Both the position numbers and the translations under genes were made by a program. Below are positions 6,475 to 16,700 of a stretch of DNA of 64,000 nucleotides, piece by piece (position 1 is the stretch's first letter; every line of letters begins with the position of its first letter). The notes under the pieces are model-generated. The model saw only the letters and a list, made by a program, of their open reading frames with translations. It did no database searches and was not told the origin of the DNA. The DNA is from an uncultured Prevotellaceae bacterium. Lineage in GTDB: Bacteria; Bacteroidota; Bacteroidia; Bacteroidales; Bacteroidaceae. The stretch lies in NCBI GenBank assembly GCA_946410305.1, contig CAMJZV010000013.1, forward strand, positions 23,558 to 87,557, given 5' to 3'.

Positions 6475-8754
6475 TTATTTGTCGGCAAGGACGAAGTCGA
6501 GCTGGCGCTTCTCCAGATTGGCGCGTGCCACCTTGACGCGTACGGGGTCGCCCAGCTGGTACTTGTTATGGTGGCGACGACCTACGAGACAGTAGTTGCG
6601 CTCGTCGAAGTCGTAGTAGTCATCGTCCAGGTCGTGCATAGATACCATACCCTCGCAGTGGTTCTCGTCGACCTCACAATAGATACCATACGACTGGATG
6701 CCACTGATATGGGCATCGTACTCGTTGCCAATCTTGTCGGCCATGAACTCCACCATCTTGTACTTGATACTGTCGCGCTCAGCCTGCTGGGCGGTCTGTT
6801 CCATGTCGGAGCAGTGCTCGCAGAGCTCTTCGTACTTCTCCTGATTAGCCGAGCGGGCACCATCCTGATATTTCGTCAGCAGACGGTGAACCATCATGTC
6901 GGGATAGCGGCGGATGGGCGACGTGAAGTGGGTGTAGTACTCGAAGGCCAGTCCGTAGTGACCGATATTGTGCGTAGAGTACTTCGCCTTCATCATGGCT
7001 CGCAGGGCAACAGTCTCGATGAGCTTCTGCTCCTTCTTGCCCTGACAGCCGTCCATCAGCGCATTCAGTGACTTCGAGATGGCGCCCTTGGTACCTGCCG
7101 TCTTCATCTTGTAGCCGAACTTCACGACAAACTCGCGCAGTGCCTCCAGTTTGGTGGGGTCTGGCTGGTCGTGGATACGGTAGACCATTGTCTTGGCCTT
7201 CGACTGTTGTCCATTGGCCTTGGGCTTCTTGGCCTTACCGATGCTCTCTGCCACATATTTGTTGGCCAGCAGCATGAACTCCTCAATGAGCTGGGTAGCA
7301 TCGTTCGACTTCTTGAAATAGGCGCGGACAGGCTTTCCTGTCTCGTCGATATCAAAGTGCAGTTCCTCACGATCAAACTTGACGGCACCACCCTTGAAGC
7401 GGCGCTCGCGCAAGCACTTCGCCAGTTTATCCAACGTGCGCAGCTCAGCCTCCCCCTTCCCCTCCAAAAGGAGGGGTGCCTCAGCCGCACGTTGCTCCCC
7501 TCCTTTTTGGGAGGGTTTGTGGGTAGGCTTCAGTATCTCCTGTACCTCCTCGTACGCGTACCTTCTATTACTCTTGATCACGGTGTGGGCAATGTGGTAG
7601 TCCTTGACGTTGGCTTCTTCGTCCAAAACGAAGATCACACTATAACATAGCTTTTCCTCGTCAGGGCGCAGTGAACAGATGAAGTTGCACAGGCGCTCCG
7701 GCAGCATAGGGATGGTGCGGTCTACGAGATAGACGCTGGTGGCACGCTTTACGGCCTCCTTGTCAATCACAGAGCCTTCCTTCACATAGTGGCTGACGTC
7801 AGCAATGTGGACGCCAACTTCCCAAAGGCCTCTCCCCCCGCCCTCTCCAAGTAGAGAGGGAGCCTTCGAGTTCCCCTTCCCTTTGGAGGGGGTTAGGGGG
7901 AGGCTTCTGATGCTGAGTGCATCGTCGAAGTCCTTGGCGTCCTTCGGGTCGATGGTGCAGGTGAAGACATCGCGGAAGTCCTCACGACGGGCTATCTCCT
8001 CAGGCGTGATGCCTGGCTCTATCTTCTCGGCAGCCTCCTCGACGTTATGGGGATACTTATACGGCAGACCATACTGTGCCAGGATGGCGTGCATCTCTAC
8101 ATTGTTGTCGCCCTCTTTACCCAGCACATCGATAACTTCGCCGACAATGTTCTTCGATTCCTTCGACGGCCACTGTGTAATCTTGACGACGGCCTTGTCG
8201 CCCGTCTTGCCGCCCTTCAGCTTCTTCTTCGGGATGAAGATATCGTGTACAAAGATGTTGCCCTCGGTAATCAGGAAGGCATAGTCCTTCTCCACCTTCA
8301 GTTTGCCGACAGCCTGGTCGCGCTTGTGACTCAGGATCTCGACAACCATCGCCTCCTTGATATGCTTCTCGCGGCGAGCCATGTACGTCACCTTCACGCG
8401 GTCGCCATTCATAGCAAACAGCGAGTTGCGCTCACTGACAAAGACGGGTGTGCCGCCATCGTCGGGCTGGAACGAGTTCTTGCCGTTGGCCTTACGGATG
8501 AAGGTACCCTCCTGCACCTGCGTCTTCAGGTTCAGACGATACGAGTTGTCGCTGACCTTCGACAGATAGTCGTCCCACGCCATCTCCTCCATCAGGTCTA
8601 TGGCCAGCATCTTGGTAGGATGCGTGTCCAACTTCAAAGCCTTGAAAATCTGCTTGAAGGAGAATGTCTCGTTGGGATTCTGCTGGAACAGCGTCTGTAA
8701 CATTTCCTGTAACATCCGCTTATTCAGTCGTTTTCCACCTTTTTTCTTGCTCAT
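6475..8754 (-). CDS. rnr: Ribonuclease R, with two in-frame palindrome insertions
   Basis: 759 residues. A 3'-5' exoribonuclease that degrades structured RNA. Order: basic N-terminus and helix-turn-helix-like region (1-70), cold-shock-type OB domains, the RNB catalytic domain with DPKDAKDFDDALSI (conserved Asp residues for Mg2+), and a C-terminal S1 domain with GMVSMHDL. Two insertions are not normal for the family. Residues 284-309 (bases 7828-7905) interrupt the block between DDALSIR and WEVGVHIADVSHY. Residues 410-436 (7447-7527) lie before LRERRFKGGAVKFDREEL. Both are encoded by G/C palindromes related to elements in ribD and prmC, and both keep the frame. All conserved motifs flanking them are intact, so the enzyme is probably active. 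Confidence 0.95.
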   Translation of the reverse strand: MSKKKGGKRLNKRMLQEMLQTLFQQNPNETFSFKQIFKALKLDTHPTKMLAIDLMEEMAWDDYLSKVSDNSYRLNLKTQVQEGTFIRKANGKNSFQPDDGGTPVFVSERNSLFAMNGDRVKVTYMARREKHIKEAMVVEILSHKRDQAVGKLKVEKDYAFLITEGNIFVHDIFIPKKKLKGGKTGDKAVVKITQWPSKESKNIVGEVIDVLGKEGDNNVEMHAILAQYGLPYKYPHNVEEAAEKIEPGITPEEIARREDFRDVFTCTIDPKDAKDFDDALSIRSLPLTPSKGKGNSKAPSLLGEGGGRGLWEVGVHIADVSHYVKEGSVIDKEAVKRATSVYLVDRTIPMLPERLCNFICSLRPDEEKLCYSVIFVLDEEANVKDYHIAHTVIKSNRRYAYEEVQEILKPTHKPSQKGGEQRAAEAPLLLEGKGEAELRTLDKLAKCLRERRFKGGAVKFDREELHFDIDETGKPVRAYFKKSNDATQLIEEFMLLANKYVAESIGKAKKPKANGQQSKAKTMVYRIHDQPDPTKLEALREFVVKFGYKMKTAGTKGAISKSLNALMDGCQGKKEQKLIETVALRAMMKAKYSTHNIGHYGLAFEYYTHFTSPIRRYPDMMVHRLLTKYQDGARSANQEKYEELCEHCSDMEQTAQQAERDSIKYKMVEFMADKIGNEYDAHISGIQSYGIYCEVDENHCEGMVSMHDLDDDYYDFDERNYCLVGRRHHNKYQLGDPVRVKVARANLEKRQLDFVLADK
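7447..7527. repeat. In-frame palindromic element B in rnr (81 bp, 27 codons)
   Basis: A double hairpin with outer arms AGCCTCCCCC on one side and GTGGGTAGGCTT on the other. Inner stems are CCCCTCC/AAAA/GGAGGGG and CCCCTCC/TTTT/GGGAGGG. Read on the coding (-) strand it gives KPSQKGGE and APLLLEGKGEA. The length is an exact multiple of three. Confidence 0.85.
7828..7905. repeat. In-frame palindromic element A in rnr (78 bp, 26 codons)
   Basis: Contains CCCTTCCCTTTGGAGGGGG followed by TTAGGGGGAGGCT on the + strand, plus a second hairpin CCCTCTC/CAAGTA/GAGAGGG. The coding strand reads SLPLTPSKGKGN then KAPSLLGEGGGRG. It is absent from the normal RNase R alignment between FDDALSIR and WEVGVHIADV. 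Confidence 0.88.
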
Positions 8755-8783
8755 AGTATTGTATATTTAATAGTTCCTTTGGA

Positions 8784-10457
8784 TTATCTGGTCGCCTTAC
8801 GATATTCCGATGGCGTCATCTTGAACCGCTCGCGGAATAAGGTGTTGAAGTGGCTGCGGCTGACGAATCCACACATCTCCATGACAAGTCCTATCGAGTG
8901 GTTAGTCTCAGCCAGTAATTGTGCGGCATATCGCAATCGCCAGTCTTCTATGAAGTCGCCAATTGACTGTCCGTTGGCACATTCTCTTATGGCGTCAGCC
9001 AACAGATTGTAATTGGTGCCCAGCATCTGTGCCAGACTGTCGCGGTTCATGTTGTTGTCGGTATATGGCTTCTGTTCCTTCATCAGTCTGACGATGCGCT
9101 GATACAGCTGTTGCGTACCCGATAGTTCTGTCTCAGGGGTATCTTCCAGCATCTGTTCCGCTTCTTTCTGCTTTTCCAGCATCTGCTGTAAGGTGGCATA
9201 CAGGTCGCGGTTGCGCACGTTCAGCCGGTGTCTGTCTATCATGATGCGCCATAGGGCGAGTACACCCAGTACAACGATGATGACGAGGGCTATAATTATA
9301 ATAAGGTGTATGCGCTCGCTGGCCTCTTTCTCCTTCAGCGCCATCTCGGCCTCCTGAGTTTTGAATATCGCCTCATACTCTTCAGCCTTGCTGTCGCGCT
9401 CACGGGCCATGATGCTGTCTTGAATCACTGAGGCGCGCGTGGTGGCCTCGAAGGCGTGGCGGTAGTCACCCAGTGCCTTATACAGGTTAGCTTTGTTGAT
9501 GAACAGCGTGCGATATATTTCGCTGATGGTGTCGTCTTGCTGTCGCAATTCCTCCTGTCGTTCGCTCAACTGCTCCACGCGTGCCTTGTTACCCGTCTTA
9601 ACGTAGTAGGGCAGAATGTTGAACTGTCCTGAACGTGTCATGGCGTATGCTGTCTTCTCGAAGCTCTCGGCAGCGCGTCGGGCCTCGTCCATGTGTCCCA
9701 ACTCCGCCTCGCAGCAGGCCAATATACAGTAGGCACCACCCCGTTGTTTCTCGTAGTAGCCTGCAGGCATCTTGATGCCCTTCTGCTCCATCTCGTCGAT
9801 AAAGGCCAGTCGCTCGCGGCACACCTGTGCCCCTTCGGCATATTTCTTATTCTCGCCAAGCCTCTGGGCCAGCAGACTCATATAGTACGACGCTTTAGGC
9901 TGGGCACCTGCGTCGTCCATACTTCTGATGATGTCGATGGCTTTCCTCAAATACGCCTCGCCCGAACCTGGACGCTGCAACTCCATAGCTGAGCCTGCTG
10001 TGGCGTAGAAGGATGCCTCCTGGCGCTTAAAGCCACGCTGGCGGGCCAGTTCGATGCCTTCGAGTGCTGCGTTCAACGTCTCTTCGGCCTTTCCCTCCGT
10101 CATGCATAGCGTGCTGTAAGCATCGAGTGTAGAGATATAGACATCACTCGTCTTATCCAGTCCTTCGCGGTCCAGTACCAGCCGCATGTAGTGTCGGCCC
10201 TGCTTGCGGTCTTGCATACCCGTGTTATACACATAGCTGCGCATCATGTTACAGCTGTCCTGGGTCATCGTCCCCTTCATCTCGGCAGTATCGATAAGCC
10301 CTAGACACCGTTCCGGCTCCTTCACGAAGTGCATTTTAATAAAATCATAGGTATAGATGCTGTCGGCATCCGATACCATAACGGCGGTTGGCTGACTCTT
10401 TTCCTGACAAGCGCCCAGCGCCAGCAGTGTCGCAAAGAGGAAGATAAGTTTTTTCAT
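8784..10457 (-). CDS. Membrane TPR regulator with C-terminal AraC-type HTH (first copy)
   Basis: 557 residues. The N-terminus MKKLIFLFATLLALGAC is a lipoprotein-like signal (lipobox LGAC, C17). TPR-type helical repeats (about 40-370), one membrane helix (about 379-400, rich in Ile/Val), a short coiled coil (LQQMLEKQKEAEQML) and an AraC-family HTH (about 445-557) follow, ending in GFVSRSHFNTLFRERFKMTPSEYRK. This architecture suggests a periplasmic TPR sensor and cytoplasmic DNA-binding domain in one chain. It is divergent from the giant C10 protease gene; the shared gap holds two perfect 18-bp direct repeats 21 bp apart near the protease promoter, so it probably controls that gene (inference). 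A relative is at 23226-25061. Confidence 0.9.
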   Translation of the reverse strand: MKKLIFLFATLLALGACQEKSQPTAVMVSDADSIYTYDFIKMHFVKEPERCLGLIDTAEMKGTMTQDSCNMMRSYVYNTGMQDRKQGRHYMRLVLDREGLDKTSDVYISTLDAYSTLCMTEGKAEETLNAALEGIELARQRGFKRQEASFYATAGSAMELQRPGSGEAYLRKAIDIIRSMDDAGAQPKASYYMSLLAQRLGENKKYAEGAQVCRERLAFIDEMEQKGIKMPAGYYEKQRGGAYCILACCEAELGHMDEARRAAESFEKTAYAMTRSGQFNILPYYVKTGNKARVEQLSERQEELRQQDDTISEIYRTLFINKANLYKALGDYRHAFEATTRASVIQDSIMARERDSKAEEYEAIFKTQEAEMALKEKEASERIHLIIIIALVIIVVLGVLALWRIMIDRHRLNVRNRDLYATLQQMLEKQKEAEQMLEDTPETELSGTQQLYQRIVRLMKEQKPYTDNNMNRDSLAQMLGTNYNLLADAIRECANGQSIGDFIEDWRLRYAAQLLAETNHSIGLVMEMCGFVSRSHFNTLFRERFKMTPSEYRKATR

Positions 10458-10538
10458 ATTTCAATCAACCTAAACAATGATAATCGGCATAGACACTTCC
10501 TGTTTGTAAGTGTTATGCAGAGTAAACATTTCTTGTAT

Positions 10539-10547
10539 GCAAAGATA
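10539..10547 (-). promoter_or_regulatory. Promoter -7 element for the first AraC regulator
   Basis: TATCTTTGC on the - strand, about 80 bp upstream of the start codon at 10457. Confidence 0.7.
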
Positions 10548-10646
10548 GTGTTTTCTATAGAATTAGCCAAATTTAAATTCCGATTTTTCTGTAAAATTAC
10601 AATAAATCCCGAATTAGGGCTTGGGATTTCTTGCCCAAAGTGCAAT

Positions 10647-10685
10647 TTGTGCGCCACGAGAACAAAATTGTGCGCCACGAGAACA
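10647..10685 (+). promoter_or_regulatory. Two 18-bp direct repeats, candidate AraC operator
   Basis: TTGTGCGCCACGAGAACA occurs perfectly at 10647-10664 and again at 10668-10685, a 21-bp period equal to two DNA turns. The second copy ends about 20 bp before the -7 element at 10706, overlapping the place of a -33 element, the usual arrangement for an AraC-type activator. The adjacent divergent gene encodes an AraC-family regulator. Confidence 0.8.
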
Positions 10686-10705
10686 TACATATGGGACGTT
10701 TTCCG

Positions 10706-10713
10706 TACTTTTG
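10706..10713 (+). promoter_or_regulatory. Promoter -7 element for the C10 protease gene
   Basis: TACTTTTG matches TAnnTTTG; the predicted start site is near 10720, about 65 bp before the ATG at 10786. Confidence 0.75.
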
Positions 10714-10785
10714 TACATAAAAATAGTACTATACACTTTTATTACAAACCTAAACAAAGAATAAAAACAGAAATATAATAAAGAT

Positions 10786-13700
10786 ATGAGAACAAAACTG
10801 CTATTCATTCTTGCCCTTCTGCTGACAGCAGGTATGGAAGCATGGGCACAGCATGTGACTCCTGAACAGGCCAAAGAGAAGGCCTCACAGTTTCTGAAGG
10901 CAAACTATGCCAGAACGGGCGGCAAACGCTCAGCTCCGGCAGCAAGCGCACTGAAGACAGCCGTTGTCTTTGATGCCAAGGACGTAGCGGGCAAACCCTA
11001 CCTCTATGCCGTTAGTGCTACCCAGCATGATGGCTTTGTGCTGGTCAGCGGTGACGAGCGCTTCAAGGCCGTGCTGGGCTATAGCGACGTCAGTAACTTC
11101 GACGAGCAGAACATGCCCGATAATATGCGTGTCTTCCTGCAGGGCTACATCGACGAGATGAAGTATCTGGAGTCTATCAACTACCAGCCCACCAAGGCCG
11201 CTCCACGGCGTTCTATGAGTAATGTTGGTGTATTGATGACCACTACTTGGAACCAAAGAGCACCCTACAATAATCAGTGTCCTTTGGATAACAGTCAGCG
11301 CTCTGCAACCGGTTGTGTGGCTACTGCGATGGCTCAGGTGGTGAACTACCACATCCAAAATGATCATGGTCCTGCCGCCACCATCGCGGAGATTCCCGAA
11401 TATACCATTCCCAATACGACTATCACAGTGAGTGCCATTCCATCTGGTACTGCTATTCCAAGCAAGGACTTGCTGCTGAATTCGTATGCCAATAACGCAG
11501 GGACAGATGCACAAAAGACCGCTGTTGCCCAGCTGATGCTCTATTGTGGCACTTCCGTGCAGATGAAATACTCCAGCGGTTCGTCAGGCACACAGACTGC
11601 TTACGTTGCCAATGCCTTGATCAATTATTTTGGCTTTGACAACACGACTCGCTTCGTCCGCCGCATAGATTATTCTTATGCCGATTGGGTAAACCTTATT
11701 TATAATGAGGTAGCGGCAAGTCGTCCTGTCGTGTTAGGCGCAGGCAGGGCGGCTGGCGGACACGCCTTTGTGGCCGACGGCTTTGACGCAACCAACACAT
11801 TATTCCATATCAACTGGGGCTGGGGAGGCTATCTCGACGACTACTTCGCCTTGTCCGTCCTGAACCCCGACGACGCTGGTCAGACGGGTGCTGCTGCTGG
11901 TACTGATGGCTACACCATTGACCAGCAGGCTATTGTCGGCATCCAGCATGTCGGAGCATCAGGAACAACAGATCCAGCGAGCTTGACCATGGATAGCTAC
12001 CGTGTGGCAGGAACGGACATCCATTTCTCGGCAGGCAACCTCACAGGTACGACCAACAGTTTTGATATTGGAGTAGGCGTTTACGACGGCAGCTCGATAA
12101 CGCTGTTTAAACTCATTGCCAGTCAATCTATATCTACTGGTAGCGCTTTTCCTGACGTGTCTGCAAGTGCTATATGTGCTGACTTTGCCAACCAAACCAG
12201 AAAGCTGATACCCATGTCCAGAGTCTCAGAGACATCTACCTGGATACCCGGTGCCGACCCCGACATCAATTATTTCAGCGCTGTCTACGATGCCTATGGT
12301 GTGCCTACGCTGACGGCTCATCCTGCGCCTGACTTCCAGAATACCACCTTCTCTATTCCTGGAACAGTATTTGTCAATACGCCACAATATACCAACGTCA
12401 CATTCACCAACAACGGTGAGGAATACTACGGCATGGCTTACTTCTTCGTCAGCACCGATGCCAACAACAAGGGGAATTATGTGGCCAAACGTGGCCTTGG
12501 TGCACCGACGGGCGTTCCTACAACTGTCGAATTCGAGTGGACACCAACCTCAGCAACCACCTATTACATCTGGGCTACTACCGACGAGGCTGGCACGAAT
12601 GTGATTGGTTCAACCAGCGTTACCGCGACAACCGATGCCAGCCTGGCAGGAAAGACGCTGGCCATCGTGAATTATCAGTTAGAGGGCCAGGACGACCAGT
12701 CGTTCCAGATAGACGGCAACGGTACCCGTAGTATTGACGTCTATGGATCAAAGCTGAAGGGTAAGGTGACGATTAAGAACCTTTCAGCCTCTAATTATAA
12801 TTATAATGGTAAATATATTACCCTTACCTATAAGAAATGGAACGGTTCCCAATTTGAGATGATTGCTCATCCCTATGACATCGGTGTTCTGCAGCCTACA
12901 CTGGCAGGTGGTGCCGAGTATACATTTGATGTCAATAGAGATGGGCTGGAATCCGGTCTGTACCAGATTAGTTTGACTACCTTTGAAATTAATGGTGGTT
13001 ATGTTGAAAACAGAACGGAATTGGACGAACGCTATACCATCAACCTGAAACCGATTGGCATGACCATTGCCAGCGCCAGCGACTGGGCAACCTTCTGTAC
13101 GAATGTGAATAACGGAACCACTTATTCGGGTCAATTGGTCAAGATGACAGCCGACATCACGACCAGTTCTAGGATGGATAATAATCATACATTCTCCGGT
13201 GTCTTCGACGGAGGTGGTCACACGCTGAATATCACGATTTCAGGAGGTTCATGGAACATGGCACCCTTCCCAGTAATCTCTGGAGCCACCATCAAGAACC
13301 TGACCGTCACAGGAAGTGTGACAAACACTTCAAACTTCACAGGCGGTCTGGTAGGCCAAGCAATGGGTAATAATAATCTCATTGAGAACTGTGTGGTGAA
13401 CACCGATGTCACAGGAGATACGCGTATCGGAGGTGTTGTGGGTCAGCTCAGTGGGTCCTTGACCATCAAGGACGTCGTGTATGGTGGAACAATTACAAAT
13501 AAGTATAATGAAGCAATTGGAGGCTTCATAGGATGCTATAATAATACTGACAAGAGTCTCACCATGACCAATTGTCTGTTCAAGGGAACGAATTCTTCTA
13601 TTCATAGTCCCTTCCATCCAATTGGCATGAAATATAATACTTCAAGTACTTTCAGTACCCTCTCCTGCACGAACTGTTTCTATACCGTCAATCCTCAAAA

Positions 13701-16700
13701 CAATCCCGATGCGGGTGTTGTTATTGCGGATGGCACCAAGGTCAGCCAGCTGAGTCTTGGACAGGGTGTCAGCATCCTGACGGGCAACACTTGTTCGTTC
13801 CTGAACGAGGTATTCCATTATGGCACGGTCACGCTGGGCTACAACGACCCTGAGGCAGTTGTGACCTACAGCCTGGACGGCACTCCGCTCCCAGGTAACA
13901 GCTTCACCATTAGCAAGGATAACGCTGCGTTTGACGACGGCACCGCCACCATTACTGCCGGCTATAGTTTTACCATCAGCTATAATCTGGACGGTGGCAC
14001 GGTGGCAACGCCCAACCCCACCACTTATACTTCGGCCAGCAGCGACATTACGCTGAACAACCCGACACGCGAGGGCTGGACATTTACAGGATGGACGGGA
14101 ACGGGCCTCAACGGTGCCCAGATGACGGTCACCATCGCTCAAGGCTCTACGGGTCACCGCCACTACACCGCTACATGGACAGCCGATGAGCTTGCCATTG
14201 ACCCAAGCGACGGCGCCTATGTCATTGGTACGAAGGATGACTGGAATCGTTTCTGTGCGCTTGTAAATAGCGGCAATAATTATTGGAGCAAAACCGTCAA
14301 ACTGACCGCCGATATCGGTACGGCTCAAAATCCCGTCACCATCAAAGCTGGAGGTTGGGTTGAAGGTAATTTCAAAGATTTTCAGGCATCATTCGACGGT
14401 CAAGGACACACGCTGACAGTCAACTACTTTGACGGAGCCCCGTTCCAAGGCACTATCAATGCAACTATCCGGAATCTGCATGTAGCAGGCAACATTACCG
14501 CTAGTAGTCATTTTGCGGCAGGCTTTGTGTCAGAGGCCCATTACGGACTTACTATCGAGAACTGCCGCAGTAGCGTTGCCATTAGCAGCAGCGTTTCTGG
14601 CGATGGTACCCATGGCGGCCTCATTGGCGTTTTATATCATGATAATAACAGTAATGTCAACATAACGGGTTGTCTGTTCGATGGCTCTATTACTACTACC
14701 AATAACACCAACAACTGTGGTGGATTCATTGGATGGTCATATAATTCTTCCCTAACGACCCTCAGCAACTCGGTCTTAAAGCCCAGCAGCGTGTCAAACG
14801 GTATGTTGGAGAAGACATTTGTTCGCTACAATAGTGATACGGCTCCGACTATTACCAACACCTATTATGTCCATGTCGATAATCTGACTGAGAACCAAGG
14901 TAAGGAGGCTCATACTATCACTGCCGGAGAGAATGTCACCAGCGTCGCCATCGGCGGTACGGCTACTGAGTATAACGTCAGCGGCATCACCGCATACGAA
15001 GGTTCTAATGGTCTCAAGTACGGTAGCACAGTCTATGCGGGCATCAGCGATGCGGTGGACCTCGCACTTACTGCCAATCCTCCGACCAACTATACCGTTG
15101 ACAAATACACGGCCTCTGCAGGTAGCATCACGACAAACAGTGCCACCAGCGCTACGCTCACCATGCCAAATGAGAACGTGACCATCGGAGCCACATGGAA
15201 ACTAAGGGAGTTGAATAAGGATAATGAAGATAACTATCTCGTTGAAAGCAAAGATGAATGGGATCTCTTCTGCTTACGTGTGAACAACGGCAGCACCTAT
15301 AGCAATGAGACCATCAAGTTGACTGGCGACATCGGTGATGCAGAGAATCCTGTTACCACGATAGCGGGAGAGAATGAAATCAAACCGTTCAAGGGTACAT
15401 TCGACGGCGCTGGCTACACGCTGACCATCGGCTATGGAACCAGTGAGGCACGGTTTGACGGACAGTATGCCGCTCCGTTCCGCTATGTGGAGGGTGCAAC
15501 CATTCAGAATCTCCATGTAGCAGGTATTATCTACACTGCTAAGCAATGTGCAGCAGGTATCGTAGGCCAAGTTAAAGAATCGCCTATCACCCTTTCGAAT
15601 TGCCACAGTAGTGTCGATATTAACTGTAACTATGAGAACTCTGGTGGCCATGGTGGACTGATTGCATACATTTGGCCTGGATTAAATGGTAATTCGATAA
15701 CCGGCTGTCTCTTCGACGGCTCCTTTACAACGAGTAATAATGATAACCATAGCAGTGGATTGTTCGGTGTGGCTGGAGGTACGACCACGGTCACCAATTG
15801 CGTTGTGATGCCCAGTAACGTATCTGCAGGCATGTTAAGTAATACTTTTGGTTATGGTTCTGATATAACCTTCACCAACTGCTACTACGTTCCTGTTGAG
15901 AATCTGCCTACTACTCAAGGCACAGCAGCGCACGCCATCAGTGCCGGTACGAATGTCACCAGCCTCGCTATCAGCACCACACCAACAACAACGTATAACG
16001 TTAGTGGCATCACTCTCTATGGTGACAACAAGGGCCTTATGATAGGTGATGTGGTCTATGCAGCTGAAAACGCTGAGGTTAACCTTACGCTTGCTGCTCC
16101 CAGCCAGCCGGGCGCCACTGTTGGCTTCGTGGCTTCGGCTGGTACCCTCGACCAGACTGACGCCACTCATGCTACACTCACCATGCCGAATGAAGATGTG
16201 ACTATCAGCGCCGATTACCTCGTCAACACGAATTATATTGCAGCTGACGGCACGTCACAATCCCATGCCGCCAAAGAACTTACCAGCAGCGACGAGGCGC
16301 TCGCTAGTGGATGGTATGTAGTGAATGAGGATGTTGCCTTCAGTAATCGTATCGTTGTCAGCGGCACAGTCAACCTCATCCTTGCTGACGGCAAGACTCT
16401 TACTGCCTCTGCAGGTGTCAACGTACCTGAAAACAGTAGCCTTATCATTTGGGGACAGAGCAGTGGCACAGGTAAACTGACAGCACAGCCAGGAGTCAGC
16501 AATCAAGCTGCCATCGGAGGTGGTAACGAAGGGGGTGAAGGTGTCAACAACAGTGCCGGTTCCATCACCATCTATGGTGGTAAAGTGACTGCCACATCGT
16601 GGGCAGGAGCTGGTATTGGTGGCGGCGGCACCTACGTCGATAACATGCAGAGTTACGGATCATTTGGCGGTACTGTCAACATCTATGGCGGCACAGTCAC

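Larger units (their letters stand above)
10458..10785. other. Divergent regulatory gap between AraC regulator and C10 protease
   Basis: 328 bp without a gene. It holds a - strand promoter (10539-10547), two 18-bp direct repeats (10647-10685) and a + strand promoter (10706-10713). The rest is A/T-rich, with no further ORF or hairpin terminator that I can support. Confidence 0.85.

Noticed and set aside
6472..7071. Long open frame on the + strand opposite rnr
   Set aside because: Leu/Val-rich antisense translation of a well-recognised gene; several such shadows occur opposite rpoB, rpoC, nrdD and the glycosyltransferases.
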